In this document: positions 1 through 10,739 of the stretch, piece after piece
How positions within the stretch are numbered: position 1 is the first letter of the stretch
How the letters are laid out: every line of letters starts with the position of its first letter
Made by a program: the position numbers and the translations under genes
Assembly: GCA_032719365.1 (NCBI GenBank)
Contig: CM064874.1
Span: 32,846,716-32,910,715 of the forward strand
DNA length: 64,000 nt
Direction: 5' to 3'
Source: Prinsepia uniflora
Taxonomy: Eukaryota > Streptophyta > Magnoliopsida > Rosales > Rosaceae
Notes under the pieces: generated by a model
The model's input: the letters and a program-made list of their open reading frames with translations, nothing else
What the model was told of the DNA's origin: nothing
Database searches by the model: none

Positions 1-1046
1 GGACCCTATGTTTAATAAATGTGATTTCGGGTCAGGGACCTTAAATGGAATTGTGAAGTTTTTTGGAAATTTCGGGCAGGGCCCATTGTAATGTTATGAA
101 ATAAATTAATAAAACTGTTTTCCATATACCATCTGGATACGAGGATATATGATGGTCTCCTCCAGATGTCCGGGACACTGGAGAAGTCACGGTGCATTGT
201 CTGCGAGGGGTCATTGTACGGAGTCACCGGACCGTATAGTGACTCAGGAGCAGGATTGCTATGATTGACGTCTGAGACGTCAAACATCTGTGATGTCAGA
301 GATATGGACCCGGAGAGACCCCGGGCAGCACGCGTCGCTTATTATACTGTGAGATATGACGTCAAGGACGTCAAGGACGTCAAGCGTCTGGGACGCTAAG
401 CATCTGAGACGGTAAGCATCTGGGATGCTGGTGATGGTAAGCATCTGGGATACTGGTGATGGTAATGGTAAATATGGATTAATGAATCTATGAAATGGCT
501 TTTCGGTTGGATTTGTGTTATGTGGTAAAAATGGATTATTGGTTATGTTATGGTATTTCGAGTCGGGGACCCTAAAAGGTTTTGGACTTATGGATTTATG
601 TTTATGGCTTTGGGCGGTGGCCCACATGGTTTAAATATGTCTGGTGGTGGTATTCCACAGTTTTGGGCTGAGTTCCCACACTTGGTTTTAAGTTAATGGT
701 TTTGGGCTAAGGCCCTAATGGCTTGGTTAAACAAACGTTTTGGTTACTGGTTTTCGCGGCATGCATACGTTTTTATTGGAGGACATAAATGTCTTATAAC
801 TGTGTTTAATGAACTTAAAGGTTTTCGTCCACTCACAGTTTTTGGTTTTTAATGCCCTTCAGGTTGATCACGGATGCGACTGCAGCAGAGATTGGGACAT
901 TGCACGCCTCCTCCATCGATCCTTGTGCACTCTGGAAGCCCCAGTTGGGCAGTGACTTTTGGTTATCCCTTATCTTACACCCCTTGTTGGACGGGAGCAG
1001 GGCACATTCCACGGTAATCCCGGGCGGATTGGGATGGGTCCTGTCA
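1..1046 (+). mobile_element. Element A, 5' LTR (3' part only)
   Basis: This is the last ~1 kb of a giant LTR, cut by the window edge. It matches positions ~6186-7171, the other LTR of the same element, almost base for base. It ends in CCTGTCA directly before a tRNA-iMet primer site. It contains the hairpin ladder at 236-465 and the conserved motif GTCCACTCACAG (827-838). No coding sequence is visible. Confidence 0.9.
236..465 (+). repeat. Mini-hairpin ladder (CATC/GATG and CGTC/GACG type)
   Basis: Successive short inverted repeats with 3-4-nt loops are visible: GACGTCTGAGACGTC, ACATCTGTGATGT, GCGTCTGGGACGC and GCATCTGGGATGC. Part of the run is a tandem duplication. The arms change together from unit to unit. 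The same block recurs in the 3' LTR at 6440-6580. Confidence 0.75.
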
Positions 1047-1049
1047 ACT

Positions 1050-1061
1050 TGGTATCAGAGC
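1050..1061 (+). other. Primer binding site (tRNA-iMet), element A
   Basis: TGGTATCAGAGC lies three bases after the LTR terminus TGTCA. It is complementary to the 3' end of plant initiator tRNA-Met, the usual minus-strand primer site of plant Ty3/gypsy chromoviruses. Confidence 0.9.
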
Positions 1062-3845
1062 AGGGTTGCTCTTTTTGTGCGCTCAGGTCGAGGGTGTGAT
1101 GTCTCCTTGGGCTGCAATTCGTTATCAACCTGATAGATAGTTTTGGGTTTTAATCGCGGATAGAGTGTGTTTGGCCCGATACGCCATGCGTTAATGTGAT
1201 TCGACCCAAGTGGGGTTGTATGTGATGAACTGGTAATGTGGGACCGTCGGTTCGGACATGTAATATTAAATTGTTGTGCTGCTAGGTGCAGCCAGGTTCG
1301 GGGAACCTCATTTGAGTAATGGTCTAAAAATGTGAACCCTAGTGGTGGTTTCTAGTGTGAGGGATGTTGGTACATCGGGGTTGGCCGATGACCTTAGTGG
1401 TGGAACCTACATTGAGTTGATGGTAGGATTGGATTTGACGTCTATACGATGTCAGTACCGCGGGGTCGGTCAGGTTGTGGATTTTATTACAGAGAGCTGT
1501 TGGGTTCGGTGGAACCATAGGGTGTGATTGTGGAATCCTAGTGTATGATGGATTAAAAAGGTAAACCTTAGTTGCGACTAGTGGATGAGAACTTGTGCTG
1601 CGACGAGCGGCTGAGGTCATGGATGACCATGTGGATGACTCTAGTGAGTGTAGGTAGAACGATGGGATTCGATCCATGGGTACGGTATGAGATAAATTAT
1701 GGAATCCCGAGTTAGACCGGGTATTAGTGTGATGTGTGGATACGGATCTCGATAGCAATGACCGGTTGTCGGTAGTCATGTGGAGAGGACTGGCTATCGA
1801 GGGTATTTAGTGTGGGTACAATACTTGAGGATTAGGGGACGTTCACGGAACGTTCATTATCCTGATGTGGGTTGTCAGAATGGTGGTACCCATAGTTGTG
1901 GGGTACGAGTAGAGGTTCGGATCGTCTTTCGGTATGAGCGGAGATCCAGGGTTGTCCGATTTGCACACGGTGTGCAAGTATGGATGTTTGTATGTTGGTA
2001 ATTTTGTGCCGATGCTAGTATGGATGCATGTGTGCTGATACTATTGTTTATGATAGTGTGTTGGTGCTGGTACTAGCGCTGGTGCTAGTGTTGGTGATTG
2101 CGATGACGACGAGCCACGAGTTGGGGTGTGGCTCCGTCATGATGGACATATGTTCGGTATTTGAGATTTGGTAGTGGTTGAGTGATGGATTGGATGGGAT
2201 CCAGCAGAGATTGTGATGTGTTGGGATAAGTCCCAACAGTGATGAGATGACAAGTGATGAGTGGATAAAAAGGTACAATTGAGATTTGAGTAATCTTGGG
2301 ATGACGTCCCCTACGTCATGAGAATTAGTGAATTTGGGGAGTTGTTGGCAACTCCGACGTTAGTGTGATTGTATGTTTTTAATATTCCCAGAAAGTACAT
2401 GGAAATGATTAGAATTAGAAGAGACGAGTAAACCAATGGTGATAGGTATTTTGGAGTCATTGAGGTTGACTTCTTGTTTTCTGCCCTGGAAAACATCGAT
2501 TGTAGTTACCAGTACGTTGAGCGTATATTGGTTGGTGGGCCCATGTGTGTTTTGGGGTCATCAGGAGGAGCTATGTATTCGAAATTAGGTAAACGAGATT
2601 TCTCATTTTCTGCTTGGTGGCAGACGATGTTGGGTTACATGGCGTGGTGAGTGCAGCGAGTTTTGTTTGCATCCACGTAGGATGAGTATTGACGTCATCA
2701 TTTTGGATCATCCTTGGTTTTCCTAGGTGGAATGACAAGGATCGATACGAACTTGGGTATGTGACTTGTAAATGACGGGACAGAACTTCTTTTCGAAGTA
2801 GAGCCTGTATGGTATCTTACTCGAGTGAATAGGTTTCCGACGTGGTCTGATTTTGTCAACCTTACACGTGTGGAGGTTGGATTGGCTTCCCTATGAAGTC
2901 AATCAAGTGTATCGAGCAGGTAACCGATAGGTTCGGTTTTGGTGTGTCTTGGTAAATGTGAACGAGATTTCGGGTTTTGGAATCGAATTTCCGGGTGACG
3001 ATTCAGGATGCGATTTTGGAACTTAAAAAATGGATTTCCGGATTTGGGTACGGAATAATTATTCCAAATGCTTGCTTACGGAATAATGATTTCGGATTCG
3101 GATTTGGAAATGGATTAAAAATGTGATGTCTGGGTTTGGATTCGGGATTTCTTACGAAATTGCGGATTCGGATTCGGAATTGGAACTAGATAATGGGTGG
3201 AGTTTCGATTTGTCTCATGCTGGATTGGGCAAATGTACTCCATTATTGGAACGTGTTTGGCTATGACCTAGGTGGTTGTAGTTTGGTCGATGGGTTATGC
3301 CCGAGGTGTGTCGGTGAGCGTGTTGGTAGTCGGATTGGTTCTGATACCATTGGATTAGTCGTGGACCGGACATTACTATGCAATGGGTCATGGTATTTCC
3401 AATGTGTCTAATTACACACGAGTCGGGTGAAATGTCGGTAAGCGTATATTTAAGTCAAGTAAGTTGGTGGCTTGTGTAGCCACGAGTGAGTCTAGTGTCA
3501 GTTTTCGACTGACAACAACTGTTTGGTGACAGATTGTCAGGATGTGTCAACATAGATTGTTGAGTAGAGGGAGTAAATACCAGGATAGATTGGTGAGTGG
3601 GAAAGGAACTGTCGAGTTGTTGCGTCAACGAAATGGTCAATTTGACAAGTGGTGTCAATTTGAAACAGGTAGTTTCAGTCATTCGACGGGGGCGAATGTA
3701 GTCAATACGTTTTGAGTACTAGTGGTACGTTTGGGTGCAGTTTTTGTTCTGATTAGTTGGTGTGCGGGTGTACACGTGTTGCGAGGTCGATTCCACTTTC
3801 CACGGGGTGTTTGTGGGATCAGGGTGGTCGAGTTTCGAGGACGAA

Positions 3846-3903
3846 ATTAATTAAGGAGGGAAAAACGTTCGAGTTTAGAATAGATGGAATTTCGAGGACG
3901 AAA
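3846..3903 (+). other. Degenerate PPT region of element A
   Basis: An AAGGAGGGAAAAA tract lies at 3853-3865. Element D has a second purine tract (AAGGAGGGAAGGT) directly before its 3' LTR. In A that copy is missing: GAGGACGAAAA runs straight into GTAACGACCC. About 20 bp including the functional PPT and the first LTR base appear deleted or altered. Confidence 0.65.
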
Positions 3904-4419
3904 AGTAACGACCCGTCCCGAATTCCGGGATTAGATTAGGGACTAATATTGATTAGTGACGTTGATCGGTGGTTAGTAGGGCGAAATCGGACAAAATGAA
4001 GAAAATGACCGTTTTGCCCCCGATCGTGGGTAAAATGTTGAATTTTTGATCGGGCGGTCAAACGAACTTTGACCGATGACCGTGACGTCGTTCGGGATGT
4101 CACGAGTTCATAGACAGGTGACACGTTCGATTCCGACATTCGAGGAGAAAGTAATGACGTTCGGAAGTCGAGGGGCATTTTGGTAATTTGGCATATTAGG
4201 GGCCAAATGTTGACTTTTTGACCGGGAGGTCCGATGGACGAGGGCCAAGGACCGTTACGTAGGTCTCGTCGATACGAATTCAATGACAGGCGGCATGCCG
4301 AAATCGGAGTTCCGACGACGAAGTTATGGTCACGGGAACGAATTCGATTGACCGAACGAACCGAGACTTCGATTAAAATAATAAAATAATAAATAGTGAC
4401 TGCTCAATTTGGATCCTTA

Positions 4420-4443
4420 GATGAGTGACAAGTGTCGTTCATC
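4420..4443. promoter_or_regulatory. Conserved LTR palindrome, copy 1
   Basis: GATGAGTGACA / TGTCGTTCATC has one mismatch from perfect symmetry. It lies about 170 bp before the TATA-like stretch of the A 3' LTR. Confidence 0.6.
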
Positions 4444-4611
4444 CCTTGATTTGAGGCCCTAAATCTGGATCATGCTTCCATTAATGATTTAAAATACAAT
4501 TAATCCCTTCTTTTAATCTCAGCCCTCCATCTCACTCCCAGATTGTATCCACGCCGTCCATCTCATCTCTCCCTTTCCTTCATCTCCTGATCAAACTCAT
4601 CTCCCTCCCTT

Positions 4612-4619
4612 TGTTATAT
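4612..4619 (+). promoter_or_regulatory. TATA-like element in the A 3' LTR
   Basis: TTATATTTTCC is followed by CACCCGAAA, a pairing also seen in F (TTTATATTTCC, ~15383, then CTACCCGAAA). The position downstream of the palindrome and upstream of the leader-like domain fits a U3 core promoter. This is inference from position. Confidence 0.4.
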
Positions 4620-5305
4620 TTTCCACCCGAAAACACTTACCCACACACACCACTCATTTGAACAACCCACATAAACCACCTCACAAATCTCTCCTGTGCG
4701 GGTGTGTGTGAGAGACTAGCTACACGGTGAGGGCTGAGAAACGACGGGAGATGAAGGGAGACGGCGAGGTTGACGGCGGAGGAGAAAAACAGAGAGGTCC
4801 GAAACTCAGAAATTGGAAGTCGGTGTAGGCTGGTGTTTGATCGTTTTGGAAGGGTGAAGGGAGTTCCTAGGGTCAAACTAGGCATGGTGGTGGCCATGGT
4901 GGAGACCACGGCGGCGAAGTATGCCCCCAAACCCGTGAGTCCGTTTCGGGTACAAAAATGGCAGGATGGGTTTTACCGTCTTTCAATCGATCTGGTGATT
5001 AGGATGATGATTTTGAGGATGCAACGAGTCAATAGGGACCGTTTTCGAAGGGAATGGTGGTCGGAGCTGAGAGCAGTCGACGGAGGAATTCTGGCCATGA
5101 GTTTCTCGATCAAGGAGGTACGATATAGACGTAAACTCTTGTTTTTGATCCCACAGAACCCTTATTTGAACTTGGACGATCTTGTAGGTGAAAACTCTGT
5201 TGAAAATTATCGAGGAATTGCTGAGAACCAATCGGGTCGACCCGCGGGTCACGGCGACCCGGTTGCAGGACCCGTCCAAGGCTTGACGTTGATGAACAGT
5301 ACCCG

Positions 5306-5324
5306 GCGCGTGGGTTTCACGCGC
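5306..5324 (+). repeat. GC-rich LTR hairpin
   Basis: GCGCGTG and CACGCGC form a perfect 7-bp stem with a 5-nt loop. Equivalent hairpins occur near 35519 and 42248 (D), 55920 and 56850 (H array), and in reverse near 13075 (E). Confidence 0.6.
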
Positions 5325-5875
5325 AGGGAGTTCAACCGGCGCGTGTAAGGTATTTTGGGGAAACTTCCAACATGACTTTTAATCTATTCGATGTAACAGA
5401 CATTTTGGAATTTGTTTCGTGTCGATCGGACACCGTCTCGATATTGTTCGGGACGTCCAAAGGTTTTAAATCAAGTTTAAAAATAATTAAAAATTCGGGA
5501 AAATTACGGGAATTTGATAGGATGTTAATGAAGAGGTTAGTGACCCTCTAATGTGATTTGGATAGGATTGGGAGTCCCAGTGATAGTGGAGTGGCCCGGG
5601 AGGGCCGATGGCACGCGTATCGAGGCATACCGTTAAACGGTCTGTGAGTGGACTTTGGTTTTATAAATTCTATGCATGCTTAACTGTTTTATATGGATTA
5701 TGATTGTGATTGTATGTTGTTGATTTGGATGTTGGTAAATTAAACGGTTTCACGTATTTCGAGGTGATTTACGTGCTTGCACGTAAATCGAGATTTTTCC
5801 AGTTTTGCACGGATTTTCGATGTTTATGGTCTTGGATAAGATTTGATGAAATGATTTTAAAATTGGAAAGATAAA

Positions 5876-6240
5876 CTCGGGCTTAAGGTCCACTTGTTCG
5901 GAAACCTCGGACTTGGAGTCCATTAATCGGGCCGGGGGCCCAGTTGCTTTATGAAATCGGGCCAGGGGCCCAGTTGTTACGAAATCGGGCTGAGACCCAT
6001 TTGAGTTATGTTATCGGGCCAGGGGCCCAGTTGATTTACGAATTCGGGCCGTGGGCCCAGTTGGTTTATAAAGTCGGGCTGCGGTCCCAGCGGTTTACAA
6101 AATCGGGCCGTGGGCCCAGTGGTTCATAAAATCGGGCATGAGGCCCAATTGGGTGATAAATGTGATTTTGGGTCTAGGACCCTAGGTTTAATAAATGTGA
6201 TTTCGGGTCAGGGACCCTAAATGGAATTGTGAAGTTTTAT
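5876..6240 (+). repeat. Hairpin ladder, ~30-bp imperfect tandem units
   Basis: About eleven units share the form TCGGGCCAGGGGCCCAGTTG plus a short A/T-rich spacer. Each core is a small inverted repeat and the arms covary: GGACT/AGTCC, GGGCC/GGCCC, GGGTC/GACCC, GGGCTG/GACCC. Spacer and arm sequence drift while pairing is kept. Comparable ladders lie in the LTRs of C (19735-20040), D (36070-36210, 42790-42940), E and L. Confidence 0.75.
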
Positions 6241-6439
6241 GGAAATTTCGGGCAGGGCCCATTGTAATGTTGTGAAATAAATTAATAAAATTGTTTTCCA
6301 TATACCATCTGGATACGAGGATATATAATGGTCTCCTCCAGATGTCCGGGACACTAGGGAAGTCACGGTGCATTGCCTGCGAGGGGCATTGTACGGAGTT
6401 ACCGGACCGTATAGTGACTTAGGAGTAGGATTACTATGA

Positions 6440-6580
6440 TTGACGTCTGGGACGTCAAACATCTGTGATGTCAGAGATATGGACCCGGAGAGACCCTGGG
6501 CAGCACGCGTTGCTTATTATACCGTGAGATATGACGTCAGGGACGTCAAGCGTCTAGGACGCTAAGCATCTGGGATGCTG
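6440..6580 (+). repeat. Mini-hairpin ladder in the A 3' LTR
   Basis: This is the counterpart of 236-465: GACGTCTGGGACGTC, ACATCTGTGATGT, GCGTCTAGGACGC and GCATCTGGGATGC in succession. It has fewer repeated units than the 5' LTR copy, so the array varies in length between the two LTRs of one element. Confidence 0.75.
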
Positions 6581-7171
6581 GTGATGGTAATGGTAAATAT
6601 GGATTAATGAATCTATGAAATGGCTTTTCGGTTGGATTTGTGTTATGTGGTAAAAATGGATTATTGGTTATGTTATGGTATTTCGGGTCGGGGACCCTAA
6701 ATGGTTTTGGACTTATGGATTTATGTTTATGGCTTTGGGCGATGGCCCACATGGTTTAAATATGTCTGGTGGTGGTATTCCACAGTTTTGGGCTGAGTTC
6801 CCACACTTGGTTTTAAGTTAATGGTTTTGGGCTAAGGCCCTAATGGCTTGGTTAAACAAACGTTTTGGTTACTGGTTTTCGTGGCATCCATACGTTTTTA
6901 TTGGAGGGCATAAATGTCCTATAACTGTGTTTAATGAACTTAAAGGTTTTCGTCCACTCACAACTTCTGGTTTTTAATGCCCTTCAGGTTGATCACGGAT
7001 GCAACTGCAGCAGAGACTGGGACATTGCACGCCTCCTCCATCAATCCTTGCGCACTCTGGAAGCCCCATTTGGGCAGTGACTTTTGGTTATCCCTTGTCT
7101 GACACCCCTTGTTGGACGGGAGCAAGGCACATTCCATGGTAATCCCGGGGGGATTGGGATGGGTCCTGTCA

Positions 7172-7851
7172 CACTGCTTAGGATAAGTGACTCCGAGAAG
7201 AGGCTCAGGCTCAAGAATACAGTTTTATGATATCGTCCCGGACTTGGTAGATCCGAGGCAGGCCCTTCATATTGATATTACCCTAGACGTCGTTGAGTTG
7301 TATCCTGGGGAGTACTCGGAGATGAGGCTCCAAGTTGCATGGGTAGCATTATAGATCATGACTGGTGTTGGTTCTGGACATCATGGATGTCCGAGGATAG
7401 GTTATATTGTGTGTTACTCATGTATGTGTTCAGGTGGTTACATTCTTATATGAATTGTTTTACTTCCATACATTTTAACTTAATGCATGCATGTTTATAA
7501 AACGGAGGGTCTAAATATTATTGTTGTTTACAAAATGAGTTTATAACTTAATGGTTTTTAGTCCACTCACATTTTTGTGTTTTATTGGCCCTCTAGTCCA
7601 GGATATTGAGGCACGAACTGACTCCGGGGCAGAGGCATAAATTGTACTATTGTACACTGATCACCCTTTGAAGGTAGGTTGCTGTGTATTTTCTTTTGTA
7701 CTAACATTATGCGCATATCTCTTGACTGTAAAATTTTGTATGTGTATTATGAAACCCTTTGAGGGTAGTTATGGTATTTGAGTTTACCTGTCAGACAGGA
7801 GCAGGGCACGTCCCACGGTGGTTCCTAGGGGAATAGGGACTGGTCCTATCA
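7172..7851 (+). mobile_element. Element B, 5' LTR (3' part)
   Basis: This ~680-bp LTR remainder starts where element A ends. It carries GTCCACTCACA (~7560), the terminal domain (CAGACAGGAGCAGGGCAC), and ends TGGTCCTATCA before a primer site. Element A probably inserted into this LTR. The rest of the LTR would lie left of the window. Confidence 0.75.
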
Positions 7852-7854
7852 AGT

Positions 7855-7866
7855 TGGTATCAGAGC
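7855..7866 (+). other. Primer binding site (tRNA-iMet), element B
   Basis: TGGTATCAGAGC lies three bases after the LTR end TATCA. Confidence 0.9.
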
Positions 7867-7956
7867 AGAGCATTAGGATAGCAGTTTGTACTCTATACAT
7901 TGATGAGCGTAAAATGTCGTACTAATTATACTAATTTATGCCTCTTAACAGATATT

Positions 7957-8806
7957 ATGCCTCCGAGACGAGTACCCCCTTCACAGCTTGAGGGTAATCT
8001 CGCTCGAGATACGGGGAGTTCTAGTATTTAGCAAGCACGTCGCTTGGGTGCTACAGTTTTAGTGGTGAGTCCTCTCCTGAGGATGCTTACCGATGGATCC
8101 TTCACCTAGAGAAGATCTTCGCGGTGATGCCATGTCCTCTGGAGGATCGTGATATGCTGACCACATTTCTGTTGGATGAGGATGCCCATGAGTGGTGGTA
8201 TACACTGGAGTTGTCTTGCTGGGACTCCATGATGGTGACATGGGAAGTTTTCAAGGAATGGTTTTTGGAGCAATACTACCCTCGATCATTTAGGGATGCT
8301 AGAGAGGCTGAGTTTCTGCAGCTCCAGTAGGGAAGTATGATAGTAGCCGAGTATGAGCAGCATTTTCAGAGGTTGTCCCAATTTGTGGCTGCATTCGTAA
8401 GTACTAAGGCTAACAAGTATTGCTGGTTTAAGTTGGGCCTGCAAGGAGAGATCCGGGTCATGGTTACGTCGGGCTTCTTTACTACATTGAGGGAGCTCAT
8501 AGACGCTGCAGTGAGAGTGGAATAGAGCTGGTTAGCCCAGCTGCAGTCTTCTTGGAATGGAAAACGCAGAGATCGTTCATATGTTTGACCTTCGAACCAG
8601 AGAGCTTTGAAGGGAGGTCGATACGGTGGTGGAGCATCATCCTGAGGCAGCAGTCGATCAGGTAAGTACGGGAGTACCCCAGAGGTTTAGTTCTAGAGCA
8701 CCGTAGTCTTCTCAAGCCAGTGGTACTTCGGTAAGGACTACTAGCAAGTCGAAGCCATTGACTTGCTTTATATGCGGTGAGCCCAGTCATTTCAAGAGAG
8801 AGTGAC
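7957..8806 (+). pseudogene. B gag relic (retrotransposon gag + zinc knuckle)
   Basis: A probable start at 7957 encodes MPPRR, a common gag opening in plant Ty3/gypsy elements. After several stops and frame changes, 8070-8525 reads as a retrotransposon gag domain: EWWYTLE, then WEVFKEWFLEQYYPRSFRD, EFLQLQ, an in-frame stop where QG is usual, then VAEYEQHFQRLSQF and FKLGLQGEIR. A CCHC zinc knuckle follows at 8763-8805 (CFICGEPSHFKRE), but its last cysteine codon has become TGA. In a working element Gag forms the virus-like particle and the knuckle binds template RNA. This copy cannot make it. The family call is firm. Confidence 0.82.
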
Positions 8807-8999
8807 CACAGTGGTCAGGTAACAGTGCAATAGGACAGACTTTGAGCACAGGTTTAGATGCTGCTAGTGGCCGAGGAGCCAAAGGAGGTTATAGGGGATC
8901 ATGAGGGCATGGTTGAGTAGATGGACCCCAGGCCCGAGTATTTACAGTTACCAGGCAGGAGGCCAGGGTAGCTCCAGGCGTAGTGACAGGTACACTTAC

Positions 9000-9540
9000 T
9001 ATTTTCAGATGTTGGTGTATGTGTTTTGATGGACCCCGGAACCACACATTCTTTTATTTCACGGAGTTACGCTTGTTTGTTGAATAGAGAGGTGTCCACC
9101 CTTAAGTGTGATTTAGGTGTGGGTACACTGACTGGGGGTGTTTACGTAGTGAAAAAGTGTTAAGAGATTGCTCTATGAGGGTAGGAGAGGTGGACTTGGT
9201 TGCTGATTTGATACTTTTGGACTTGCATGACTTTGACGTCATACTTTGAATGGATTGGGTGTCAGAGCACTATTCTATTGTTAACTGCTGCAATAAACGG
9301 GTGACCATTCGGAGTCCAAGTCTAGCTGAAGTGACTTTCCTGGGAGATCTGAGAGTTTCATCACCTGGAGTGATTTCGGCTTTTACAACTAACAAGCTTT
9401 TGAGGAAGGGTTGTCAAGGTTACTTGGCTCAAGTGGTGGATACACGCGATACCCCGTTGAGGGCAAAGGACATACCGGTGGTGCAGGAATTTCTTGACAT
9501 GTTTTTAGAAGATTTGCCAAGACTACTACTGCACTGGTAG
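9000..9540 (+). pseudogene. B aspartic protease relic and PR-RT linker
   Basis: Near 9030-9075 the frame reads MDPGTTHSFISRS. This is the retropepsin active-site region, where family members carry a D-S/T-G triad; here the middle residue is P. Further on, DFDVIL is followed by a stop and MDWVSEHYSIVNCCNKRVTI (9250 onward), the conserved strand after the flap. The open stretch 9250-9540 then runs toward RT. The lost triad and stops show decay. The protease would process the Gag-Pol precursor. Confidence 0.75.
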
Positions 9541-10330
9541 ATCGAGTTCACCATTGAGCTTTTTCTAGGTACGAGACCCATTTCATAGACAGCATATCGT
9601 ATGGCACTAGCCGAGTTAAGGGAGCTGAAGGTTCAGTTACAAGAATTTGTGGATATGGGATTTGTCCGACCTAGTGATTCATCTTGGGGAGCCCCAGTGT
9701 TGTTTGTAAGGAAGAAAGATGGTAGTCTTCAATTGTGTATAGACTATCGATAGCTCAATAAAGTGACGGTAAGAAATAAGTATCCCTTGCCTAGGATCGA
9801 TGACTTATTTGACTAGTAGAGAGGGGCTAAGTACTTTTCGAAGATTAATCTTCGATCGCACTACCACCAACTAAGGATTGCTAAGGAGGACGTTCCGAAG
9901 ACTGCTTTTTGGACGAGGTACGGACATTATGAGTTCCTGGTAATGCCATTTGGATTAACAAATGCACCAGCTGCATTCATGGATTTGATGAACCGGGTGT
10001 TGAGGTCATACTTGGATAGGTTTGTTATTGTATTTATTGATGACATTCTGGTTTACTCAAGGAGTGACAAAGCGCATGACAAACATCTGAAGTTGGTGTT
10101 GAACAGGTTGAGGAGGAACTAGTTGTTTGCTAAGCTGAGCAAGTGTCAGTTTTGGTTGAATAGTATTGGCTTTCTAGGTCATGTGATATCGGCTGAGGGG
10201 ATTAGTGTGGACCCTCAAAAGACAGAAGTAGTGACCGACTGGGAGCAACCAAAGACCTTTACAAAGGTTCGAAGTTTTGTGGGATTAGCTGGATACTACA
10301 AGCATTTTCCAGAGGGTTTTTTCTAAGATT
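9541..10330 (+). pseudogene. B reverse transcriptase relic
   Basis: RT motifs appear in order in one main frame: YRMALAELRELKVQLQE, GFVRPSDSSWGAPVLFV, KKDGSLQLCIDYR, NKYPLPRIDDLFD, FSKINLRSHYHQL, MPFGLTNAPAAFM, then the catalytic FIDDILVYS at ~10030. Several in-frame stops interrupt it. The first catalytic Asp of the family (in the SKIDL motif) is Asn here. The thumb/connection region is open at 10123-10326 (FAKLSKCQFW, LGHVISAEGI). RT copies element RNA into cDNA; this copy is inactive. Confidence 0.88.
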
Positions 10331-10640
10331 GCCGCTCCATTAACCCGCTTGACCAGGAAAAGGGTTAAGTACGTTTGGAACGAACACTGCGAACGAAGTT
10401 TCTAAGAACTGAAAAGACGGTTGACTTCTGCGCGAGTGTTAGCACTTCCAAATGATAGTGGGGAGTTCGTGGTATACAGTGATGCATCATTGCAAGGCCT
10501 GGGTTGCGTGTTGATGCAGCACGGGAGAGTTAGCGCTTATACCTCCTGACAGTTGAAGCCACACGAGGAGAACTACCCTACTCATGATTTAGAGTTGGCA
10601 GCAATAGTCTATGCCCTGAAAATCTAGAGACCCCCTCTGA
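10324..10640 (+). pseudogene. B RNase H relic
   Basis: The sequence continues from RT as APLTRLTRKRVKYVWNEHCE, then VVYSDASLQGLGCVLMQHG (the RNase H Asp is in YSDAS) and HEENYPTHDLELAAIVYALK. It breaks near 10625, where the second half of RNase H is deleted, and resumes in the linker before integrase. Confidence 0.8.
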
Positions 10641-10739
10641 TAGACCCAATTGTTGAGGTTTAACTTCAAGATCATACCCTGTGTATTTTGAGGATGGAAG
10701 TTGAACCTGGTGATCGGCAGGATTTCTCGATCAACGACA

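Larger units (their letters stand above)
1047..3903 (+). mobile_element. Element A internal region, non-coding (LARD-like)
   Basis: About 2.86 kb separate the primer site at 1050 from the 3' LTR. No gag, protease, RT, RNase H or integrase motif can be read in any frame, and the open frames are short and show no known domain. Blocks of this region recur in the internal regions of C (24012-26959), D (37146-40620) and, reversed, E. These include the GATTGGCTTC/GAAGTCAATC hairpin (2880-2904) and the stretch around 2600-2740. The element therefore belongs to one non-autonomous family that must borrow its proteins. LARD classification is inferred from LTR size and lack of coding capacity. Confidence 0.8.
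3904..7171 (+). mobile_element. Element A, 3' LTR
   Basis: A 3268-bp LTR begins near GTAACGACCCG (the usual first T is A here) and ends GGGTCCTGTCA. Its order is: U3-like 5' part with the conserved palindrome (4420-4443), a TATA-like stretch (~4612), a GC hairpin (5306-5324), CTGTGAGTGGAC (5642-5653), the GGGCC hairpin ladder (5876-6240), the CATC/GATG ladder (6440-6580), GTCCACTCACA (6952-6962) and the terminal domain. It lacks the ACGT-palindrome cassette found at the same place in D. A 192-codon open frame from 4770 has no counterpart in D and is judged fortuitous. Confidence 0.88.

Noticed and set aside
4770..5348. 192-codon open frame in the A 3' LTR
   Set aside because: No recognisable domain. 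The equivalent region of the D LTRs is not open, and the frame spans the leader-like and GC-hairpin domains.
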